Below are positions 57,604 to 64,000 of a stretch of DNA of 64,000 bases, piece by piece. The position numbers and the translations under genes were made by a program. Origin of the DNA: Leptolyngbya sp. CCY15150 (GTDB lineage: Bacteria; Cyanobacteriota; Cyanobacteriia; RECH01). The notes beneath the pieces are model-generated. The model had not been told where the DNA came from. It ran no database searches and saw only the letters and a program-made list of their open reading frames with translations. The stretch lies in assembly GCF_016888135.1 (NCBI RefSeq), contig NZ_JACSWB010000207.1:248001-312000 (forward strand), given 5' to 3'. Numbering within the stretch: position 1 is the stretch's first letter; each line of letters opens with the position of its first letter.

Positions 57604-59022
57604 GTGTCCTACTTTGTCACTGAAGTTCAACCGCCGCTGGCTTTTATCGAACCTTCGTTTAATGCTGCTGTTTGGCAGGGGGCGCGATCGCTCCTCCCGT
57701 TCTGGCTGCGCTGGCGGCTGAAGATTGACCAAGTCGAGGTTCACAATGGCGACACCCTCGCCCGCCTATACCAAGACTTTCAGTCGGGCAAAGCCCGCTT
57801 CCTGATTGCCTTCCGCCATCCGTCCACCAGCGATCCACTGTGCATCGCCCAGATGATCTGGTCACAGCTACCGGCGATCGCTTCCCAGCAGGGTATTCGA
57901 ATCACCAACCCCCATGTCCATTTTGTCTACGATCGCGGCATTCCCCTTTGGGCAGGGCGACCGGTGGGCTGGCTGATGGCCCAGCTTGGCGGCACCCCCA
58001 TCCGGCGCGGCGGTCTCGATCGCCCGGGTCTACGCTCCATCCGCCAGCTCTTTGCCCAGGGAGACTTTCCCATGGCGGCGGCTCCGGAAGGCGGCACCAA
58101 TGGTCATAATGAACTGATTAGCCCCCTAGAACCTGGCATTGCCCAGTTTGGCTTTTGGTGTGCGGAAGATGTACGCGATCGCGATACCCAGGTATTTATC
58201 TTACCTTTAGGCATTCAGTACCACTTCACGACGGCTCCTTGGACAAGCCTCGTCCAATTACTTAGCCAGCTTGAAGCCGACAGTGGTTGGGTGCCGCCGC
58301 CCGCACCGGCTACCTTACCCACCATTCGCAATGGGCAACCCCTCACCCCTGAGCAAGAAACGTGGCTATACCAGCGGCTATACGGTCTGGGCGAACATTT
58401 ATTGGTTCAGCTTGAGCGCTACTACATTCGCTTTTATCAGCATATGCTGCCCGAAGCCCTAGCCGATGCCCTTGCTAACCCATCCCAGGCGGGGGATACC
58501 TCGCTTGATCTCCCCCAGCGCTTGCAGACGTTGCTGGATACGGCCCTGATTGTGGCAGAACAGTTCTTCCAGCTCACGCCCAAGGGTACGGTGATCGATC
58601 GCTGTCGGCGGGTGGAGCAGGCGGGCTGGGATCGGATTTATCGCAATGATCTACAACTGTCTGACCTATCGCCAGTGGAGCAGGGGTTGGCCGATCGCAT
58701 TGCGGAAGAAGCGGATCTGCGACTGTGGCACATGCGACTAGTGGAAAACTTCGTCAGCGTCACAGGGCGCTACGTGAAGGAAAAACCTACCGTGGAGCGC
58801 TTTGCCGATACCCTGCTGCTGCTGTGGAAAACCATTGCGCGCATCAAGGGCGATCGCACCTCCCAAATCCCTCGACTGGGAGCCCAACGGGTGCAGATGA
58901 CGGTGGGGCAACCCCTGTGTGTGAGCGATCGCTGGGATGACTATCAGGGCAATCGCCGTCAAGCCATCACCAGCCTCACCCAAGATCTCCAGGGTGCGCT
59001 CGATGCCATGATCCAAACGTAG
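57604..59022 (+). CDS. PlsC-type 1-acyl-glycerol-3-phosphate acyltransferase-like protein
   Basis: The 472-residue protein has the acyltransferase motif HPSTSD (His72-Asp77, the HX4D catalytic pair) and PEGGTNGHN with the glycerol-phosphate-binding Glu near residue 165. Regions 3 and 4 (FILPLGIQY) follow. The C-terminal ~200 residues are helical and not seen in short PlsC enzymes. The substrate may be lysophosphatidate or another lipid. The start is the GTG at 57604, with GAGG nine bases upstream; a TTG at 57589 is possible. It lies 52 bp after the oxidase gene. Confidence 0.75.
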   Translation: MSYFVTEVQPPLAFIEPSFNAAVWQGARSLLPFWLRWRLKIDQVEVHNGDTLARLYQDFQSGKARFLIAFRHPSTSDPLCIAQMIWSQLPAIASQQGIRITNPHVHFVYDRGIPLWAGRPVGWLMAQLGGTPIRRGGLDRPGLRSIRQLFAQGDFPMAAAPEGGTNGHNELISPLEPGIAQFGFWCAEDVRDRDTQVFILPLGIQYHFTTAPWTSLVQLLSQLEADSGWVPPPAPATLPTIRNGQPLTPEQETWLYQRLYGLGEHLLVQLERYYIRFYQHMLPEALADALANPSQAGDTSLDLPQRLQTLLDTALIVAEQFFQLTPKGTVIDRCRRVEQAGWDRIYRNDLQLSDLSPVEQGLADRIAEEADLRLWHMRLVENFVSVTGRYVKEKPTVERFADTLLLLWKTIARIKGDRTSQIPRLGAQRVQMTVGQPLCVSDRWDDYQGNRRQAITSLTQDLQGALDAMIQT

Positions 59023-59025
59023 GTG

Positions 59026-59105
59026 ATCCAGATCGGTAATCTAGACCTAGGTGATCTAGACCTAGGTGATCTAGAGCTAAGTGATCCAGACTAGGCGATT
59101 CAGAC
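59026..59105. repeat. 15-bp imperfect tandem repeat
   Basis: About five units of the form GGTGATCTAGACCTA, imperfect, run between the acyltransferase and M3 peptidase genes, which converge here. Each unit has CTAG palindromes. No function is evident. Confidence 0.8.
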
Positions 59106-61211
59106 CTAAGCCGATACCAGTAACCCACTGTGGCGCAGCAAGGCGGAGGGATCCGGTTCCCGGCCTCGGAACGCCTTGAACACCTCCATGGGCGGCTGGC
59201 TACCGCCTAGGGCCAGCACCGTATCGCGAAACCGCCGTCCCACCTCCGCGATCGCTCCGTCATCGTCTAGACCCGCTTCCTCAAAGGCAGCGAAAGCATC
59301 GGCACTCAGCACCTCAGCCCACTTATAGCTGTAGTAGCCCGCCGCATAGCCCCCGGCAAAAATATGCTTGAAGGCGCAGAGGAAGGAATCTTCTGGCAAG
59401 GGCGATAGCACCATGGTGGTGGCAGCGAGGCGATCGCGCACTTGGTTGGGGGTTTCATCGCTGGTGGGCTGGTAGCGATGGTGGAGCTCCAGATCTAGCA
59501 GGCTGAGATGAACTTGGCGCAGGGTGGCACTGCCGCTCATGTAGGTGCGGGCCGTCACCAGCTTTTGGTAATACTCATCGGGCAACGGTTCGCCAGTTTG
59601 GTAATGCTTGCCCAAGCTCATCAAGGTAGAGCGTCGGTAGCACCAATTTTCCATAAACTGGCTGGGCAGTTCCACTGCATCCCATTCCACGTTGTTAATT
59701 CCCGAGGCCCCGGAGTAATCCACGGTGGTTAGCATATGCTGCAGCCCATGCCCAAATTCATGGAACAGGGTTTCCACATCCCGGAAGGTCATCAGACTGG
59801 GAACGTCATCCACCGGCGGTGATTGGTTACAAATCAAATAGGCGATGGGCAACCGCAGCCGTTCTCCTTCTACCAAGCGAATCTTGGCCCGCTGGAGACA
59901 GACATTCATCCAAGCGCCCCCCTGTTTTTCCGCAGGACGGCTGTAGGGATCGAGGTAGAAGTAAGCGATCGCTTTCCCTTGCTCATCCGACACTTGGAAG
60001 TAGCGCACATCGTCATGCCATACCGGAGCCTGCCCGTCTGCGGGGGTAATAATGACCCCAAAGAGTTGGCGGGCCAGGTCAAACAAACCATCCAGCACCT
60101 GGGTGAGGGGAAAATAGGGGCGCAGCTCTTCTTCATTTAAGGCAAACTCAATCTCCCGCTGCCGCTCCGACCAAAAGGGAATATCCCAATGGGCCAGGGT
60201 GGTGACGGTGGGATCTTGAGCCTGGGCAAAGGCGGTAAGCTGCTCCAAGTCATGCACGGCCGCATCGTAGCTCGATCGGCGTAGGGACTCTAGCAGCGCT
60301 TCCACGGCCGCCACATCTGGAGCCATTTTGCTGGCCAGGCTCAGATCTGCGTAGGAGCCGAAGCCGAGGATCTGGGCTTTGATCTGCCGCAGTTCTAAAA
60401 TGCGGCGCAGCAGGGCGGTGTTGTCAAATTCTCCGGAAGCGGCCCGGCCGACAAACGCCCGGTATAGTTTTTCTCGCAGATCGCGGCGGCGGCTATGCTG
60501 CATAAACGGCAGATAGCTAGGAAAGTCGAGGGTAATCAACCAAGGGCCAGCCTCGGCCGTCGCTTCGGTTTCTCCTGCCATCCGTGCCATTTGGGCCGCC
60601 AGCGATCGCAAACTGGGCGGCAATCCATCTACCTCGTCAGCCTGGGTAAACAGGAAGGAGATCGCCTTGGTGGCATCTAGCACGTGGTTGGAAAAATCCG
60701 TGCCCATTTCCGCCAGTTCAAGCTGAACCTCATTGAAGCGATCGCGAATCTCTCCGGTGAGCCCCACGCCAGCAAATTCGGCCTCGCGAATATTCGCCTC
60801 AACAATACGGCGCTGGGCCGCATCCAACTGCTGCCATTCCTCGCCATCCCGAATCGCTTTATAGCCCTCGTATAGAGACTGGCTTTGGCTGAGGCGATTG
60901 ATAAACTGCACCACCGCTGGCTGCACCGTCTGCTGAGCTTCCCGCAAGTCTGGACTATTCTTAACGCTCATCAAATGGCCAATCACCCCCCAACTCCAGG
61001 ACAGCCGTTCTTCAATGTGGGTGAGGGGCTCGATCAAGCCTGCCCAGGTGGGAGTGCCCCGATCTTCTAAGTAAGCCAACTCGTCATCTAGCTCCGTGAG
61101 CAGTTGGGTGATGGCGGGCACCACATGCTCAGGCTGGATGCGATCGAAGGGCGGCAGCCCATAGCCAATGAGGAGAGGATTTTCAAGCGGAGTCAAGACG
61201 GATTGGGTCAT
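59106..61211 (-). CDS. prlC: M3-family oligopeptidase (oligopeptidase A type)
   Basis: The 701-residue zinc metallopeptidase has HEFGH at 484-488, with Glu485 as catalytic base, and the downstream GINNVEWDAVELPSQFMENW stretch holds the third ligand. The N-terminal helical domain begins TPLENPLLIGYGLPPFDRIQPEHVVPAI, typical of PrlC/oligopeptidase A. It degrades short peptides in the cytosol. The ATG at 61211 matches the family start; the longer frame to 61376 is not conserved-looking. Confidence 0.92.
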   Translation of the reverse strand: MTQSVLTPLENPLLIGYGLPPFDRIQPEHVVPAITQLLTELDDELAYLEDRGTPTWAGLIEPLTHIEERLSWSWGVIGHLMSVKNSPDLREAQQTVQPAVVQFINRLSQSQSLYEGYKAIRDGEEWQQLDAAQRRIVEANIREAEFAGVGLTGEIRDRFNEVQLELAEMGTDFSNHVLDATKAISFLFTQADEVDGLPPSLRSLAAQMARMAGETEATAEAGPWLITLDFPSYLPFMQHSRRRDLREKLYRAFVGRAASGEFDNTALLRRILELRQIKAQILGFGSYADLSLASKMAPDVAAVEALLESLRRSSYDAAVHDLEQLTAFAQAQDPTVTTLAHWDIPFWSERQREIEFALNEEELRPYFPLTQVLDGLFDLARQLFGVIITPADGQAPVWHDDVRYFQVSDEQGKAIAYFYLDPYSRPAEKQGGAWMNVCLQRAKIRLVEGERLRLPIAYLICNQSPPVDDVPSLMTFRDVETLFHEFGHGLQHMLTTVDYSGASGINNVEWDAVELPSQFMENWCYRRSTLMSLGKHYQTGEPLPDEYYQKLVTARTYMSGSATLRQVHLSLLDLELHHRYQPTSDETPNQVRDRLAATTMVLSPLPEDSFLCAFKHIFAGGYAAGYYSYKWAEVLSADAFAAFEEAGLDDDGAIAEVGRRFRDTVLALGGSQPPMEVFKAFRGREPDPSALLRHSGLLVSA

Positions 61212-61374
61212 CGTTGCCAGAATTAGGTGGAGGATAGGGGATTGGATGCCAGTTCGGTGTCGTTGGGATAGCACTCTATCGCAATCAATCGACGATTCAT
61301 CGTCGATCAAGCAATCAAAGTACCATCCCAAAAGCGATCGCCGGTCTAGATCCAGACCCAACGGGTAGAAGGAC
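61212..61374. other. Leader region of the oligopeptidase gene
   Basis: Between the M3 start and the minus-strand terminator at 61375 there are 160 bases with no gene. It must hold the promoter for the M3 gene, unless read-through past the terminator occurs. Confidence 0.4.
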
Positions 61375-61399
61375 AAAAAAGCGGAACAACCTGTCCCGC
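61375..61399 (-). terminator. Minus-strand terminator ahead of the M3 gene
   Basis: On the minus strand GCGGGACA, loop GGT, TGTTCCGC form a perfect eight-pair stem with one wobble, followed by TTTTTT. No known gene ends just before it, so it points to a small RNA or attenuator. Confidence 0.9.
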
Positions 61400-61535
61400 C
61401 ATTAAGAGCCCGTCAGGGCTCCCTGAGATACAGACTGATTAGGCCTGCTGATCTCCATTCAAACAGATCTACGAGATATTGTGGCAGCGATGGAGGAGCA
61501 ATCGCCTGCACTGCCAATATTACGAAGTATTGCAC
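61375..61535 (-). ncRNA. Candidate small RNA with anti-Shine-Dalgarno loop
   Basis: A minus-strand TATGAT box at 61542-61547 could start a transcript at about 61535 that ends at the terminator at 61375, about 160 nt. It would contain an imperfect stem (ATATT..GGCAG / CTGCC..AATAT with an inner GGCGAT/ATCGC-type stem) whose nine-base loop reads UGCUCCUCC, complementary to ribosome-binding sites, a second hairpin GAGCCC-GTCA-GGGCTC, and the terminator. No family was recognised. A long leader for the M3 gene is the alternative. Confidence 0.5.
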
Positions 61536-61856
61536 GTTCTCATCATATCTGTCTCTAGAGAGATGTATCGCAACAGACAAATTCCTAAGCTAAAGACACA
61601 TTTCTAGGTTATGAAGAAAACCTTAAGGTTTCTCGTAAGCCGGGGCTGGCCCGCCGTTGGGAGGCTCATGAGCGATCGCTGATTGCTGTAGCTCGTCTAG
61701 GTTGGCTGCGCCCGTGGTGAATGGTTTGTCTATGCGACAGGACTGTTGCTGTATCTGAATCAGGCCTTAGGTTTTGATCCAAAAGCCCAGCGTTGCAGTT
61801 CCATCTCTTCAGCCTAGAGCTGCACCCCTAGCGATCGTTGTATAGAGACCCCGAGC
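61536..61856. other. Intergenic region upstream of the sugar transporter
   Basis: No gene seen. It contains one HIP1 site near 61673 and probably the transporter promoter; boxes were not recognised with confidence. Confidence 0.35.
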
Positions 61857-63191
61857 ATGAATACCCTGAGATCTTGGCTTCACGACCTGACCCACATAGT
61901 TGCACCGTTGCGGGGGCTGGGGCGGCGTATGCAGCGATCGCGATGGATAGCGATCGCTCTTTTGTCTTGTATCGGCGCGATCAGCATAGGCCTGATTGCC
62001 CTAGCCCAACAGCCGGTGACGATTAGTTTCCTCGTGCGCGCCTTGGAAGCAGATCAGCTACAGATCCTAGTGGATGAATTTGAAGCCGATAATCCCGACA
62101 TTCGTCTTGATGTGATTCGTGGCCCCAATGCCGCCGATGCCGTGGAGGATTTATATACCGCCTCCTTCCTGCTAGGCGATTCTCCCTATGATCTTATCTT
62201 TTCCGATATTGTTTGGATTCCTAAATTTGCAGCGGCGGGCTGGCTTACAGATCTATCCGATCGAGTGTCCGAGGACGATCTAGCAGATTTCCTCACCGCT
62301 GATGTGGAAGCGGGGCAGGTCGAGGGAGGGCTGTATCGTATGCCCTTCCGTTCTGATGTGGGAATGCTCTACTACCGCACGGATTTATTGGAAGAAGCCG
62401 GGTTAGAGCCACCGGATACCTTTGAGGAACTGCTCGATGCGTCCCGCACCCTCCAGGAGCAAGAGTTAGTGAACTGGGGCTATGTGTGGCAAGGGTTGCA
62501 GTATGAAGGTCTAGCCGCCGGTTTTGTGGAAATCCTAGAAGGGCACGGCGGCTTTTGGATTGATCCCGAGAGTCTCGACGTGGGGCTGGATCAACCGGAA
62601 GCGATCGCTGCCGTCGAATTTCTCCAAGAAACCATCAGCAGCCGGGTCTCGCCCCCCGGTGTCACCAATTATTTAGAAGAAGACAGTCTGCGGGTGTTCC
62701 AAAATGGCAACGCCGCCTTCCTAAGAAACTGGCCCTACGTCTGGCCGGAAGTGAATCGTGAGGGATCGCCCATTCGCGGTCAGGTGGCCCTGAAGCCCAT
62801 GGTGTCTGAAGCAGGACGCAGCAGTGGTGCCTGTCAGGGCGGCTGGGGCTTTGGAATTTCGGCCAATACGCCCCACCCCGATGAAGCGTGGCGAGTCGTC
62901 GAGTTTTTCACCAGTGAGGAAGCCCAGCGGCAGTTTGTTGTGGAATATGGCTACGTCCCCAGCCGCCGATCGCTCTTCACCGATCCGCAGGTACTCGAAG
63001 CCTACGACCACTATGAGCAACTGCTGGAGGTGGCCGAACAAGCCGTTCTGCGTCCGCCCATTGGTCAATATGCCCAGGCCTCTGATATTTTGCAGCGCTA
63101 CCTCAGTGCCGCTATTACTGGACAGTTGACGCCAGAAGCCGCCATGGAGCGAGCCGCCGGTGAGACTCGTCGGGTTTTGGGTTCTGCCTAA
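61857..63191 (+). CDS. Sugar ABC transporter substrate-binding protein
   Basis: The 444-residue protein has an N-terminal membrane helix or uncleaved signal (about 29-50), then a family 1 solute-binding fold: VTISFLVRALEADQLQILVDEFEADNPDIRLDV, PYDLIFSDIVWIPKFAAAGWL, YRMPFRSDVGMLYYRTDLLEEAG and GGWGFGISANTPHPDEAW. This pattern is that of carbohydrate (MalE-like, GgtB-like) binding proteins. No lipobox Cys is present, so it is anchored by its helix. The sugar cannot be read; glucosylglycerol, trehalose or sucrose are options in cyanobacteria. The permease gene follows. Confidence 0.85.
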   Translation: MNTLRSWLHDLTHIVAPLRGLGRRMQRSRWIAIALLSCIGAISIGLIALAQQPVTISFLVRALEADQLQILVDEFEADNPDIRLDVIRGPNAADAVEDLYTASFLLGDSPYDLIFSDIVWIPKFAAAGWLTDLSDRVSEDDLADFLTADVEAGQVEGGLYRMPFRSDVGMLYYRTDLLEEAGLEPPDTFEELLDASRTLQEQELVNWGYVWQGLQYEGLAAGFVEILEGHGGFWIDPESLDVGLDQPEAIAAVEFLQETISSRVSPPGVTNYLEEDSLRVFQNGNAAFLRNWPYVWPEVNREGSPIRGQVALKPMVSEAGRSSGACQGGWGFGISANTPHPDEAWRVVEFFTSEEAQRQFVVEYGYVPSRRSLFTDPQVLEAYDHYEQLLEVAEQAVLRPPIGQYAQASDILQRYLSAAITGQLTPEAAMERAAGETRRVLGSA

Positions 63192-63211
63192 GCGCACCAG
63201 TCCTATTCTTC

Positions 63212-63227
63212 GGGTCGTCTGCGACCC
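63212..63227 (+). other. Intercistronic hairpin
   Basis: GGGTCG, TCTG, CGACCC forms a perfect six-pair hairpin between binding-protein and permease genes without a T-run. It may stabilise the upstream mRNA. Confidence 0.5.
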
Positions 63228-63257
63228 ACCGACCCCCTAGCAAGAGATGCGATCGCT

Positions 63258-64000
63258 ATGAAAGATACGATTCGGATGCGAGAGATGCGTACCGGGTGGC
63301 TGCTGGTCTTACCCGCCATCTTGGTACTGCTCCTCGTCTATGCCTATCCCATTATTCGAGCCTTTGTGCTGAGTCTGTTTACCGAAAACCTCAGCAATGG
63401 TCTCAACGCCGAGTTTACCGGCTTCGACAACTACACGCGCATGGCCCTCGATGGACGATTCTGGGGCAGTATCTGGAACACCTCGATCTTCACCGCCGTG
63501 TCCTTGGTGATTGAGCTAGTCCTAGGGCTGGGCTTTGCCCTAGTGCTCGACCAAACCTTTCGCGGGCGAGGGCTGGTGCGCACCATTGCCATTTTGCCCT
63601 GGGCCTTGCCTACCGCCTTGATCGCCCTGGCCTGGCGCTGGATTTTTAACAGCGAGTATGGCGTCTGGAACGACATGCTGATGAACTGGGTGCCGCTGAT
63701 CGGCAATCCGGTGAACTGGCTGGGCGATCCTGCCTGGGCAATGATTTGCACGATCGCGGCTGACGTATGGAAAACCACCTCCTTTGTCAGCATCCTGCTG
63801 CTGGCGGGTCTACAGTCTATTCCCCAGGATCTTTACGAGGCCCATGCCATTGATGGCGCAAGTCGCTGGCAGAGCTTTCGGCAAATTACCTTGCCCTTGC
63901 TGATGCCGCAAATTTTGATCGCCATGCTCTTCCGCTTTGCCCAAGCCTTCGGCATCTTCGATTTGATCTCCGTCATGACCGGCGGGGGGCCAGGCGGGGC
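63258..64000 (+). CDS. Sugar ABC transporter permease (partial, runs off right edge)
   Basis: An open frame begins at the ATG at 63258 and runs to the window edge (247 codons). It has about five hydrophobic helices so far, starting WLLVLPAILVLLLVYAYPII. The EAA loop EAHAIDGASRWQSFRQITLP contacts the ATPase subunit. The protein is of the MalF/GgtC type of binding-protein-dependent sugar permease. The C-terminus and the second permease and ATPase genes lie outside this window. Confidence 0.9.
   Translation, partial: MKDTIRMREMRTGWLLVLPAILVLLLVYAYPIIRAFVLSLFTENLSNGLNAEFTGFDNYTRMALDGRFWGSIWNTSIFTAVSLVIELVLGLGFALVLDQTFRGRGLVRTIAILPWALPTALIALAWRWIFNSEYGVWNDMLMNWVPLIGNPVNWLGDPAWAMICTIAADVWKTTSFVSILLLAGLQSIPQDLYEAHAIDGASRWQSFRQITLPLLMPQILIAMLFRFAQAFGIFDLISVMTGGGPGG

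Overview
The window is chromosomal DNA from a cyanobacterium. HIP1 octamers (GCGATCGC) are scattered through almost every gene. The gene set includes a VIPP1/IM30 membrane-remodelling protein, a one-helix high-light-inducible protein, the plastid-type proteins Ycf46 and Ycf35, and the cyanobacterial version of the cobalt-early cobalamin pathway. No genus can be fixed by reading alone. Both edges cut genes: a small cysteine-motif protein on the left and a sugar ABC permease on the right.

Layout. 1-14.2 kb is mostly housekeeping: a DciA-like DUF721 protein, a SPOR-domain membrane protein, VIPP1, YccF, a membrane-anchored class 3 lipase, a hybrid sensor kinase whose receiver lacks the phospho-acceptor Asp, ArgC, tRNA-Cys(GCA), ribokinase, a BON-like protein, NanE and a DnaJ-pentapeptide fusion. 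At 14.9-18.4 kb lies nrdJ, a B12-dependent ribonucleotide reductase interrupted by a 407-residue LAGLIDADG intein. 18.6-26.9 kb carries an RHH protein, Ycf46, Ycf35, an inositol-phosphatase-family enzyme, a Crp/Fnr regulator, a DUF389 membrane protein, a GHL10-like protein and the HLIP with its terminator.

27.0-41.9 kb is the B12 region. A cobalamin riboswitch precedes cbiX-cbiET-cobI-cbiG/cobJ-cobM-cobK on the plus strand. A two-gene Septu-type defence module (PtuA ATPase, PtuB HNH nuclease) follows, then cbiD. On the minus strand come cbiC, a conserved protein, anmK, a CobW-family GTPase and hupE, and hupE has its own cobalamin riboswitch. Together these encode every corrin-ring step from sirohydrochlorin to cobyrinic acid, plus probable cobalt supply. 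The defence pair sits inside this run in DNA almost free of HIP1, so it looks like a later arrival.

42.2-64 kb is accessory and metabolic: a divergent methyltransferase/desaturase pair around a perfect inverted repeat, a 3144-residue RTX-type calcium-binding repeat protein with about 31 modules, an orphan EACC1-like protein, a Met-rich multicopper oxidase, a PlsC-type acyltransferase, an M3 oligopeptidase, a candidate minus-strand small RNA with an anti-Shine-Dalgarno loop, and a sugar ABC transporter (binding protein, then permease).

The most notable items are the Septu module inside the B12 cluster, the nrdJ intein, the unannotated small-RNA candidate near 61.4-61.5 kb, the operator-like palindrome at 43.5 kb and the orphan EACC1-like gene. 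I found no insertion sequence, prophage or CRISPR array.
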